DNA of 13,079 nucleotides. Source: Candidatus Schekmanbacteria bacterium (lineage in GTDB: Bacteria; CSSED10-310; JACPHN01). The position numbers were made by a program, and so were the translations under genes. The stretch lies in the NCBI GenBank assembly GCA_016188575.1, contig JACPHN010000036.1, positions 1 to 13,079 of the forward strand, in the 5' to 3' direction. Positions 7,201 through 13,079 of this stretch are shown here, in pieces (within the stretch, counting starts at the first letter, position 1; each line of letters starts with the position of its first letter). A model generated the notes under the pieces. That model was not told the origin of the DNA and did no database searches. It was given only the letters and a program-made list of their open reading frames with translations.

Positions 7201-7793
7201 GGAAGGCTGCGCTACTTTCCCATCGCCGCGGAGGAATCCCCGACCGCTCGATCGCGATTTGCTGCCGCGCCGGTCCGCGCACCAGGGTTCTGGCCGCGGT
7301 GACTCTGCTGTTGGCCGCAGCGTCCGTGGGCGGCTGTTCGCGGCGGGCGCCGGCAGCGACACGGCCGTCGCTCTCCGGGGCGTCGTCGGCCACCGCCATG
7401 GCGATGCGCAGCCACTTCGTCTGTTCGTCGCTCGTCTCGTCTGCCGATGGTCCGCCGGCGTTCGGCGTTTCCGGAACCAAGTTCTACACGACGGAGCAGC
7501 AGCTCGTCGCCGTGGTCGAGCTCGACAACGTTCTGGGGGACCACGAAGTGCGTTTCGTGTGGTATCAGCCGGGCGGCACCCTCTACCTCGAGTCGGAGTC
7601 GCGGCGGGTGCCGCGCACCGGAGCCTATCACCGCTACGCCGCAATGTGGCATTCCGTAAACGTCACCGGTGAGCGCGCCTCGGCCCTGCCGGGTGAGTGG
7701 AAGGTGGTCGTTTTTCTCGATACCGCCATCTTGACGACCATGGATTTCAGTCTCGTCGCCGGGGTGGAGCCGGCTCCGGAGGCCCGCCCATGA
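7197..7793 (+). CDS. Putative lipoprotein of the kinase operon, unknown function
   Basis: The GTG start overlaps the kinase stop (GTGA, 7197-7200). Of 198 residues, the hydrophobic stretch VLAAVTLLLAAASVGGC (31-47) looks like a lipoprotein signal with Cys47. The lipobox VGGC is slightly off consensus, and the n-region is unusually long, so the real start might be a later alternative codon. The mature part is predicted mostly beta. It has the pattern 'YTTEQQLVAVVELDNVLGDH', 'VRFVWYQPGGTLYLES' and 'LPGEWKVVVFLDTAIL', typical of small Ig-like/fibronectin-like extracytoplasmic modules. I do not recognise a named family. Coupling to a kinase with extracellular PEGA domains suggests it works at the envelope with that kinase, perhaps as a sensor or ligand partner. 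That is inference. Confidence 0.75.
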   Translation: MRKAALLSHRRGGIPDRSIAICCRAGPRTRVLAAVTLLLAAASVGGCSRRAPAATRPSLSGASSATAMAMRSHFVCSSLVSSADGPPAFGVSGTKFYTTEQQLVAVVELDNVLGDHEVRFVWYQPGGTLYLESESRRVPRTGAYHRYAAMWHSVNVTGERASALPGEWKVVVFLDTAILTTMDFSLVAGVEPAPEARP

Positions 7794-8737
7794 ACGCCCA
7801 CCACGTGCTCGGAGCTCACGCCACACGCCTTGTCGCACGCCTGCTCATCGTCAGCGCGGCGCTCGGGTTTCAGCCGCTGCGCTGGGGGGAGGTGGCGGTC
7901 GCGCGCGCGGAGCAAACGGTGACAGCCGGATTGTTGGCGCGCGGGCAGGATCTGTTTGGCGACGGCAAGCTCGCGGAGGCGCTCACGCTGCTCGAGCAAG
8001 TCGCACACAGCGAGGCGCCGGCGCCCGTTCGCCGGGACGCGTGGCTGTATATCGGCTTTTGCCGCATCAACATGGACCAGGTTGCCGAGGCGTCAGAGGC
8101 CTTCCGCGCCGCGCTCACGCTTGACCCGTCGCTGCGTCTGGATCCGCGACGTTATCCCCCTAACCTCACGGATCCCTTCGAGCGCGTTCGAAGTGAGATT
8201 GTCGCTGATACCGCGCCCTCGCTGATCACGGTGAACGACGTCGGGGCCTATGTTTCGCCACCGGAGAAACTGCCGGGACCCATGCGACAACCCTGGTTCA
8301 AGAAATGGTGGGTGTGGGCGCTTGCGGGTGCCACCGTGGCTGCGGCTACCCTCGCGGTCGGTTTTGCCGCCGGGAGAAACACCTCCAACGTCGTGAAGAT
8401 CACTTTCAAAGCCACGCTGCGCTCGGCGATCGAAACCGTAACACTCAGCGAAGGCCAGACGGGGGCCGTTGCTACAGGAGGGCTCGGGTCGACGGTAACC
8501 GCGACGTTCCAGGTACGCGCGCAGGGGGGGCGGCCGCCGTACGAGGTGGTGATCAACCCTCAGGACGGCTCGCAGCTCACGTGCAGTGGGCTTGGCGAGA
8601 ACAGCCTGTGCGAGCGCAGCGTCACCTATGGTTTCCGCCTCCCTGGCGATTTTCGCTCGATCGCGATCACGGCGAGCGTGCAGGACCGGGATGGACGCAA
8701 AACCAATGGGGTGATCTCGGTGACCTTTACCCGCTGA
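7790..8737 (+). CDS. TPR-repeat protein with signal peptide, TM helix and C-terminal beta domain
   Basis: The ATG at 7790 overlaps the preceding stop (ATGA), and GGAGG lies about ten bases upstream. The in-frame start at 7697 would overlap the lipoprotein gene by nearly 100 bases and is not preferred. The 315-residue protein has a signal-peptide-like N-terminus (LVARLLIVSAALGF, possible cleavage after ARA). TPR-type helices follow at about 40-135 (LLARGQDLFGDGKLAEALTLLEQ and AWLYIGFCRINMDQVAEASEAFRAALTLDP). Next come a basic WFKKWW stretch, a TM helix (about 173-195) and a 120-residue C-terminal region that looks like an Ig/cadherin-type beta sandwich (GRPPYEVVINPQDG, RSIAITASVQDRDGRKTNGV). 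Two possible membrane segments make the topology ambiguous. As the last gene of the kinase operon it probably acts in the same envelope signalling or scaffold unit. No known family is claimed. Confidence 0.85.
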   Translation: MNAHHVLGAHATRLVARLLIVSAALGFQPLRWGEVAVARAEQTVTAGLLARGQDLFGDGKLAEALTLLEQVAHSEAPAPVRRDAWLYIGFCRINMDQVAEASEAFRAALTLDPSLRLDPRRYPPNLTDPFERVRSEIVADTAPSLITVNDVGAYVSPPEKLPGPMRQPWFKKWWVWALAGATVAAATLAVGFAAGRNTSNVVKITFKATLRSAIETVTLSEGQTGAVATGGLGSTVTATFQVRAQGGRPPYEVVINPQDGSQLTCSGLGENSLCERSVTYGFRLPGDFRSIAITASVQDRDGRKTNGVISVTFTR

Positions 8738-8765
8738 CCGCGCGGTGCTGCGATTCGTCCCTCGC

Positions 8766-8817
8766 GCCGCCGCGCTTGCATGCGGGCGGCATCGCGCGGG
8801 CGCAAGTCGCAAGCGCC
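8766..8817. terminator. Two GC-rich hairpins between convergent genes
   Basis: The 84 bases between the TPR gene and arfB hold two potential stem-loops: GCCGCC...GGCGGC (8766-8790) and GGCGC...GCGCC with a nine-base loop (8799-8817). Their position between converging transcripts fits a bidirectional transcription barrier. Neither has a T-run, so the call rests on position and pairing only. Confidence 0.35.
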
Positions 8818-8821
8818 GCTG

Positions 8822-9259
8822 TCATTCCTCCGCTTCGTCGCCCCCCAACGTCGCTGATCGCAGCCGTTTGACGCTCGCGCGGCGGTGCTTCCTGCGGAGG
8901 CGAGTGGCCTGAATCTCTTCCGGGATCGACGTGGGGAAACGGTCTCTTGGGCGCTCGAGAGCGCCGGCCACGAGGTTGCGGAGTCGCGCCACGGCGGCAA
9001 GGCGATTCTGAAGCTGGCTGCGCTCCCCTTCGCTGACGACGCGAAGGTCGCCGTCCTTGTCGACGCGACTTGCGAGGCTTTGCAGAATCAGCGCCCGCTC
9101 CTCGTCCGTTATTCCCTTGGCGGTGTGAACATTCCAGACTACCTCGACGCGCGTTGCCGTCTTGTTCGCGTGCTGTCCCCCCGGACCGCTCGAACGCGAG
9201 GCCCGGATGGTAAGCTCGTCGTCTCGCACGATTTCGCGATCCGCATTCTCGTCCGCCAT
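8822..9259 (-). CDS. arfB: Peptidyl-tRNA hydrolase ArfB (ribosome rescue)
   Basis: This 145-residue protein is close to the 140 residues of E. coli ArfB (YaeJ). The GGQ loop SSGPGGQHANKTATRVEV (GGQ at 27-29) is the catalytic signature of class I release factors, which hydrolyse peptidyl-tRNA. The codon-recognition domains are absent and the C-terminus is a basic tail (RLRRKHRRASVKRLR, about 120-135), which in ArfB enters the empty mRNA channel of stalled ribosomes. The start ATG at 9259 has GGAGA about ten bases upstream. The gene faces away from hemW, which starts about 100 bases to the right, and converges with the kinase operon. The acidic end GGDEAEE after the basic tail is a small departure from the E. 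coli form. Confidence 0.92.
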   Translation of the reverse strand: MADENADREIVRDDELTIRASRSSGPGGQHANKTATRVEVVWNVHTAKGITDEERALILQSLASRVDKDGDLRVVSEGERSQLQNRLAAVARLRNLVAGALERPRDRFPTSIPEEIQATRLRRKHRRASVKRLRSATLGGDEAEE

Positions 9260-9360
9260 TGCCGTGTCTCTCCGCGATGCGCCGCTTCCGGGTTGCTCCG
9301 CACGGTTCTCGGCGCGACAATGAACCAGAACCAGCTCCCCGTTCCCACCCGGGAATCTCG

Positions 9361-10581
9361 ATGTCCCCGCAAGTCGGTCTGTATGTTCACATTCCTTTCT
9401 GCCGCAGCAAGTGCTTATACTGCGGCTTCAGCTCAGTTGCCACCGCCAATCCGGCCTGGCGGGACTATCTCGCGGCGGTGCTTCGCGAGCTCGCATCCTA
9501 TGCCGAGCATCCGTTCAGCGCGGACACGGTCACCTCGATCTACGTAGGCGGCGGGACACCCTCCATGCTGCCGCCTCCGTTCTATGCGGAGCTGTTCGCG
9601 CGGGTTAGCGCCAGGTTCGCGATAGCCGCGGACTGCGAAACGACCCTGGAAGCGAATCCGACAGAGCTCCCCGTGACCTGGCTGCGCGCCTTTCGAGCTG
9701 CTGGTTTCAACCGGGTTTCCTTCGGGGTGCAATCACTTGCTGCCGAGAGGTTGCGGCGTCTCGGGCGCAACCACACCCCCGATGACGCTCGGAAGAGCGT
9801 ATCGGAGGCCAGAGAGGCGGGGTTTTCTGAGGTATCGATCGATTTGATGTTCGGGCTTCCCGGCCAGACCGTTGCGGGATGGCGAGCGGAGCTCGAGGAA
9901 GCGATCCTGCTGCCGATCACGCATCTGTCCGCGTATGCGTTGACGGTGGAGCAGGGGACGCCGCTCGCGCGCCTGGTGCGGTCGGGCACACAGGTGCCGG
10001 CCGGGGAGGAGGATTGTGCGCAGATGTTCTTGCTGACGCGGCAGATCCTGCGAGAGCGCGGGTTTCTGGCCTACGAGCTCGCGAACTTCGCGCGCCCCAC
10101 GCCATGTCGGCACAATCAGCGGTATTGGCGGCGCGAGTCCTACCTCGGGCTCGGGGCCGCAGCGCATTCATTCTGTGCCGACGGGTTTGGCCCTCCGGGA
10201 GCAGAGGGCAGCGTAGGCGCAGGCGGGTGCCGCTGGTGGAATGCTGCCAGCGCGATCGAATATCAGCAAGAAGTGAGCCACGAGCGCCGCCCGGCGCACC
10301 GCCTGGAGTGGCTGAGCGCGGAAGAAGCGGTGGAGGAGCTGTTGCTCACGGCGTTGCGAACCGACGCCGGGGTGACTCTGCAGGAAATCAAGCGCACGGC
10401 CAGCGGCTCGGTGTCGCCGGCTTTTCGCGCGGCGTGTGACGCCCTGCGGCGCGGCGGCTTGCTCGCGGTGGACACGGACCGGCTGCGGCTTTCTGACCAG
10501 GGTGCGCTGCTGGCCGACACGGTGATCCTCGAGCTGGCGGGCGCCGTGAGCGGGCGCCAAGGCGCGGTGACCGGGCGCTAA
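9361..10581 (+). CDS. hemW: Radical SAM heme chaperone HemW
   Basis: The frame is open from 9259, but conservation begins at MSPQVGLYVHIPFC, so ATG 9361 is chosen, giving 406 residues. The radical-SAM cluster motif is C14-x3-C18-x2-C21 followed by G-F. HemW has this form, whereas true coproporphyrinogen oxidase HemN carries a further Cys (CxxxCxxCxC). Also seen are the SAM-binding YVGGGTPSML, EANPTEL, VSFGVQSL and DLMFGLPGQT segments, and HNQRYW, the HNxxYW heme-binding motif diagnostic of HemW. C-terminal HemN_C-like helices follow (SAEEAVEELLLTALRT, CDALRRGGLLAVD). HemW binds heme and delivers it to respiratory enzymes; the 'HemN' name often given to such genes is misleading. The last codons lie in a 21-bp tandem repeat. 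mglA follows 56 bases later on the same strand. Confidence 0.93.
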   Translation: MSPQVGLYVHIPFCRSKCLYCGFSSVATANPAWRDYLAAVLRELASYAEHPFSADTVTSIYVGGGTPSMLPPPFYAELFARVSARFAIAADCETTLEANPTELPVTWLRAFRAAGFNRVSFGVQSLAAERLRRLGRNHTPDDARKSVSEAREAGFSEVSIDLMFGLPGQTVAGWRAELEEAILLPITHLSAYALTVEQGTPLARLVRSGTQVPAGEEDCAQMFLLTRQILRERGFLAYELANFARPTPCRHNQRYWRRESYLGLGAAAHSFCADGFGPPGAEGSVGAGGCRWWNAASAIEYQQEVSHERRPAHRLEWLSAEEAVEELLLTALRTDAGVTLQEIKRTASGSVSPAFRAACDALRRGGLLAVDTDRLRLSDQGALLADTVILELAGAVSGRQGAVTGR

Positions 10582-10602
10582 GGCGCGGTGACCAGGGTGC
10601 CG
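10540..10602 (+). repeat. Three-copy 21-bp tandem repeat across the hemW stop codon
   Basis: Copies are at 10540-10560 (GGCGCCGTGAGCGGGCGCCA then A), 10561-10581 (GGCGCGGTGACCGGGCGCTA then A) and 10582-10602 (GGCGCGGTGACCAGGGTGCC then G). The first two differ at four positions, and the third diverges in its last third. The unit is a multiple of three, so copy changes add or remove seven residues (AGAVSGRQ / GAVTGR pattern) without shifting frame. The hemW TAA is the end of the second copy. Confidence 0.8.
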
Positions 10603-10621
10603 ATAGAGGAAAAATCAATCC

Positions 10622-10629
10622 AAGGAGGT
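10622..10629 (+). promoter_or_regulatory. Consensus Shine-Dalgarno for the MglA-like gene
   Basis: AAGGAGGT lies eight bases before the ATG at 10638 and is a perfect anti-16S match. It indicates strong translation independent of hemW, despite the short gap. Confidence 0.75.
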
Positions 10630-10637
10630 ATGCCGTC

Positions 10638-11264
10638 ATGGCGCTCTTCGATCATGCCCACCAGCGAGTCGTGTTGAAAATCGTCTACTGCGGTCCCGGA
10701 TTCGGCGGCAAGACGGAGAATCTGGCGTATCTGCACCGGCATGCGTGGCGGCATTCGGCCCCCGGCAACCTCATCGCGCTGGCGACGGACACGGGTCGAA
10801 CGCTGTTTTTCGATCTCTTGCCGCTGGCGCTGGGGCGAATTAACGGTTACGAGATCGCGTTGCAACTCTACTCGGTGCCTGGGCAGACGTTTTACGAGGC
10901 CAATCGTAGCCGGGTCATGCAGGGCGCGGACGGCATCGTATTCGTCGCTGACTCGCAGGCATCCATGTTTGCGGCCAATGTCGAGAGCCTGTACGATCTG
11001 AACAGGATGCTGCAGAGCTGGGGAATGGGCGCAACCGAGTTTCCGTGGGTCATCCAGTACAACAAGCGCGATCTGGCCGAAGCGATGCCCATCGCCGATC
11101 TGCAGGAGGGGCTGAACCCCTGGGGCGTGCCGTGCGTGGAAGCCACCGCCAGCGCCGGGACTGGAGTCGTCGAGACGCTGCGCGCGATCACCCGCGTGGT
11201 GGTCGGTGGCCTGCAGACGCGGGCGGCGCTGCAACAGGCCATCGGCGCCGCGCTGGCCGTCTAG
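10638..11264 (+). CDS. mglA: MglA-like small Ras-family GTPase
   Basis: A 208-residue cytoplasmic GTPase of the MglA group, the polarity switches that control gliding and pilus placement in Myxococcus. P-loop GPGFGGKT is at 19-26. The region LATDTGRTLFFDLLPL (48-63) matches the characteristic TLFFDFLPL segment of MglA. Switch II is SVPGQTFYEANR with P81-G82-Q83: MglA proteins carry P-x-x-G-type sequence in place of the Ras DxxG. NKRD (142-145) gives guanine specificity. 'DGIVFVADSQ' is also typical. Length is slightly above the usual ~195 because of a C-terminal extension (LQTRAALQQAIGAALAV). No mglB (roadblock GAP partner) is adjacent, although mglBA is the common pair. The gene follows hemW but has its own strong ribosome binding site. 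The role in motility or other polarity is inferred from the family. Confidence 0.9.
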   Translation: MALFDHAHQRVVLKIVYCGPGFGGKTENLAYLHRHAWRHSAPGNLIALATDTGRTLFFDLLPLALGRINGYEIALQLYSVPGQTFYEANRSRVMQGADGIVFVADSQASMFAANVESLYDLNRMLQSWGMGATEFPWVIQYNKRDLAEAMPIADLQEGLNPWGVPCVEATASAGTGVVETLRAITRVVVGGLQTRAALQQAIGAALAV

Positions 11265-11778
11265 CCCAGGTGCGGTCTGCGCAGGCCCCCTGGCCCAACG
11301 GTCGTTTACCCGCTGAGCTCGCCCACAAGCGCGATGTTCCCCGTCCGCCCTCCACCGCTACGGCCCACGCCTGGTCCCAGCCTGCTTTCATGGGTAGGTA
11401 TTTGGAAGGAAGCGCTTGGCCATGGCGTTGTCGTAGACCTGGGCCTGGCCGTAGCCTTCGCCCTCGGCGTGTGCGAGGGCAATCCCGAGATCTCATGCAA
11501 CGCTCATCCTTACGAGCATGGAAAGCCGCCTCTGCAGCCGTGTCACGCTAGCTTCACCCTTTACACCTGCTGCCTAACTACTCGTTGGCCGAAAGGATGG
11601 ACGAGGCCAAAACTCCCGCTCGCGAAGCCGCGATCACTTTCTCCGAGCATGTCGCGACCGCGATGACCGGGCCCATCGCCCATCTGGATCGGAAGAAAAG
11701 CCATCGCCGCCGTCACGGCACGACCTCGATCGTTTGGGGATCAGCAGCGCGGATGTTCGTGCCGGCACCAACGCGTGG
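11265..11778. other. About 500 bases without an intact gene; eroded coding fragments
   Basis: No intact gene is supported between the MglA-like gene and the Rhs-associated lipoprotein. Several overlapping frames stay open because of high GC, and none has a start signal plus coherent sequence. Two pieces look once coding by third-position G/C: the minus-strand fragment at 11388-11492, and a plus-strand stretch at about 11725-11890 ([16 protein letters not shown], then [16 protein letters not shown]) that overlaps the minus-strand lipoprotein tail. No tRNA or clear terminator is seen. The segment is best described as decayed DNA on the edge of a variable Rhs locus. Confidence 0.5.
11388..11492 (-). 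pseudogene. 34-residue remnant, possibly from an IS3-like transposase
   Basis: This minus-strand open stretch between two stops encodes LGIALAHAEGEGYGQAQ, then VYDNAMAKRFLPNTYP, with strikingly GC-rich third codon positions. The piece VYDNAMAKRF resembles the YDNAMAESF motif around the catalytic glutamate of IS3-type DDE transposases. Here Lys stands where that Glu would be, so the copy would be dead. The match is short and the surrounding family sequence (FFATLK) is absent, so another origin is quite possible. It has no start codon. Confidence 0.3.
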
Positions 11779-12495
11779 TCAGTCGCGTACGCGCGGTTGG
11801 GCGGTGACCCCACTGGAGCAGTTGCGCAACTCGTGGGCGGCGCGCTCAAGGTCCCGCCCCCGCCGCCGGGCCAGGCCGGCTCGCGGGCTGTGGACAAAGA
11901 TAGATCGTGGGGTCGCCGACGCAGTCGAAGGGCGTGTAGCACGGCTGAACGGTCCAGCGTCCAGCGTCCAGCGCTTTCCGGTGACGATGTCTAGCAGGTA
12001 GTATGCGGCACCACGCCTGGCCGATCCGTCTGGCATGCGGCAAACCTTGGATATCAAATCCACTACTTCATGGCTGTTCGCTATTTCCGGGAAGTGCATG
12101 GAAAGGAGATCAACTATTCTCAACAAGTCTTCTATCGCGTACTCATCGTCAGTGCGCATTATTCTATCTACAATGGGATCTAGTATTACAAGACCTTGTG
12201 ATACTATCGAGCAACTGTATATGCAGGGAGGATGACCATACTCGCATGTATAAAGATAAATATCTAGCTGTAATTCTATCCCTAGAGACAAAAACATCTC
12301 TTTGCTCTGTTGTGATAATAGCCCGCTTTTTCTTAGCGCGACGTATATTTCTGATGGATCTCCAGACTTTCGTCCGTAATTCATGACGAGTAAAGCGACA
12401 GGACCGCAGCTTGATGTGATAAGCCCTATAAATAAGAGTGTGATCGCCAGAGATGCCTTACTTGCAGCCGCACGGCCCATCTGTCTTGAATTCAC
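11779..12495 (-). CDS. Putative immunity lipoprotein downstream of the Rhs toxin, C-terminus probably frameshifted
   Basis: This 238-residue frame starts at GTG 12495, or at the in-frame ATG 12480. Both overlap the end of the Rhs gene (stop 12458-12460). [16 protein letters not shown] (about 15-30) is a clear lipoprotein signal with Cys30. The next ~145 residues are coherent and mainly helical ([56 protein letters not shown]), perhaps HEAT-like, with AT-rich codons unlike the rest of the window. After GKRWT the frame becomes Arg/Ser-rich ([14 protein letters not shown]), like a shadow translation, exactly past three 7-bp repeats. Reading as if one copy were present gives [14 protein letters not shown] and [12 protein letters not shown], ending at 11846. 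Position after and overlapping an Rhs C-terminal toxin is the usual place for an immunity gene, and membrane anchoring would fit a toxin acting in the periplasm. No named family is recognised. Confidence 0.7.
   Translation of the reverse strand: MNSRQMGRAAASKASLAITLLFIGLITSSCGPVALLVMNYGRKSGDPSEIYVALRKSGLLSQQSKEMFLSLGIELQLDIYLYTCEYGHPPCIYSCSIVSQGLVILDPIVDRIMRTDDEYAIEDLLRIVDLLSMHFPEIANSHEVVDLISKVCRMPDGSARRGAAYYLLDIVTGKRWTLDAGPFSRATRPSTASATPRSIFVHSPRAGLARRRGRDLERAAHELRNCSSGVTAQPRVRD
11952..11972. repeat. Three tandem copies of the 7-bp unit GTCCAGC
   Basis: GTCCAGC occurs at 11952-11958, 11959-11965 and 11966-11972 inside the lipoprotein frame. Because seven is not a multiple of three, each gain or loss moves the minus-strand gene into a different frame. 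It therefore acts as a potential slippage switch for the protein's C-terminus. Confidence 0.85.
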
Positions 12496-13079
12496 TCTCT
12501 ATATCTTTCATTATCTTGTCTGCCCTCTTATCTGCCGCCTCCTCAAACGGTATTTTATCCGGATCAGCACCATGCTTCTTGGCGTCTGACTGTTGCCTCA
12601 AGTATATCCGGAGAAAGTCTATCTTCCCGAGAACCGCATATTGCTCGACGTGATGTAGCTCATGGATAATGAGCTCGATACCATTCCTGGTTGACGGATT
12701 GTATTTCCCTTTTTCAAAATAGATGTTGTCTCCTAACGTAAATGCCAGCTCGTCCCCTTCGAGAAATGGCTTCGACCACGCTGGGAAACCCTCGTAGATG
12801 TCCACGTCCTTCACGCTAGTGCGGTCGAATTTCCGTTCCAGGTAATCGGCCAGACACTCCGACAACCCCTCGAGTCCCCACGGATCCGTCAGATTGACAG
12901 GGTCGTTTCGGACGTACACGAACAGGTTTACCTGGCCGCCCTGGAACAAGATCGGATCTCGAGCCGTCCAGCGCCCCACCTCAGCGTCGTAATCTCTCGC
13001 TGCGAAGCGCACGAGCCCGGTGTCCGGGTCGTATAGCCCGCCCGCGAATCCGAACGGCTGAAAGCCCGGGTTCGTGTCC
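12458..13079 (-). CDS. C-terminal end of an Rhs-family protein with a metallopeptidase-type toxin domain (5' part outside window)
   Basis: The frame is open to the window edge. It begins [20 protein letters not shown], then [15 protein letters not shown] and [18 protein letters not shown], the Rhs repeat-associated core that closes the toxin-encapsulating shell. The DPWGL motif (12886-12872) marks the boundary to a variable C-terminal domain of about 137 residues. That domain has [15 protein letters not shown] and [11 protein letters not shown] with HELHH (12664-12650), plus [11 protein letters not shown] further on, which could supply the third zinc ligand. The pattern resembles the DUF4157 (eCIS-core) metallopeptidases. 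The product is probably a secreted polymorphic toxin released from the shell. Target and secretion route are not visible. Base composition falls sharply after the core, as expected for a swapped C-terminal module. The next gene overlaps its end. Confidence 0.9.
   Translation of the reverse strand, partial: DTNPGFQPFGFAGGLYDPDTGLVRFAARDYDAEVGRWTARDPILFQGGQVNLFVYVRNDPVNLTDPWGLEGLSECLADYLERKFDRTSVKDVDIYEGFPAWSKPFLEGDELAFTLGDNIYFEKGKYNPSTRNGIELIIHELHHVEQYAVLGKIDFLRIYLRQQSDAKKHGADPDKIPFEEAADKRADKIMKDIESEFKTDGPCGCK

Noticed and set aside
7697-7789. An upstream start for the TPR protein
   Set aside because: It would overlap the lipoprotein gene extensively and gives a basic, non-signal N-terminus; the ATG at 7790 has a ribosome binding site and an ATGA junction.
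9259-9360. An upstream start for HemW
   Set aside because: The added 34 residues are not conserved-looking, and this start would abut the divergent arfB start.
11188-11496. A minus-strand frame overlapping the MglA-like 3' end, starting at or containing an ATGA junction
   Set aside because: It runs antisense into a well-supported GTPase gene and has Arg/Pro/Ala-rich shadow composition.
1-13079. CRISPR arrays, tRNA or rRNA genes
   Set aside because: No regularly spaced direct repeats with unique spacers, no cloverleaf-compatible segment with the TTCGA-type arm in context, and no rRNA-like sequence was seen on either strand.

Overview
The window is high-GC (about 65-70% G+C by eye over most of its length) with tightly packed genes, several start/stop overlaps of the ATGA/GTGA type, and a gene set typical of large-genome, signalling-rich bacteria: a periplasmic-binding-protein/hybrid-kinase/cyclase operon, a Ser/Thr kinase with PEGA domains, an MglA-type GTPase and an Rhs protein. 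This combination suggests a Myxococcota/Desulfobacterota-like ('delta-proteobacterial') or similar uncultured lineage. That is inference from gene content, not a taxonomic assignment.

Layout. (1) 2-3854, plus strand: the 3' end of an unidentified gene, a PhnD-type periplasmic binding protein, and a 944-residue hybrid histidine kinase with receiver and class III nucleotide cyclase domains. All three are joined by ATGA overlaps, so binding protein and kinase are probably one sensory unit with a phosphorelay and a cyclic-nucleotide output. (2) 3963-4532: a broken gene whose 3' half is the C-terminus of an ISAzo13-family transposase, behind a foreign 5' segment with a strong ribosome binding site. 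(3) 4578-5191, minus strand: recX, preceded and overlapped by a possible 40-residue coupled ORF. (4) 5233-8737, plus strand: a three-gene overlapping operon of zinc-ribbon/Ser-Thr kinase/TM/PEGA protein, a putative lipoprotein, and a TPR protein with a TM segment and a beta-type C-terminal domain. This looks like a dedicated envelope signalling module. (5) 8822-9259, minus strand: the ribosome-rescue hydrolase ArfB, convergent with the preceding operon. (6) 9361-11264, plus strand: the radical-SAM heme chaperone HemW and a stand-alone MglA-like GTPase.

(7) 11265-11780 holds no intact gene, only short fragments that look like eroded coding DNA. (8) 11779-13079, minus strand: the C-terminal end of an Rhs protein. 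The GC-rich Rhs core ends at a DPWGL motif, then switches to an AT-richer C-terminal domain with an HELHH zinc-metallopeptidase motif resembling DUF4157. It is overlapped by a downstream lipoprotein gene that is a good candidate for the cognate immunity protein. The lipoprotein gene contains three tandem copies of a 7-bp unit, and reading as if there were one copy restores a more protein-like C-terminus. This polymorphic toxin/immunity end, with its slippage-prone repeat, is the most interesting part of the window. The kinase/lipoprotein/TPR module is second.
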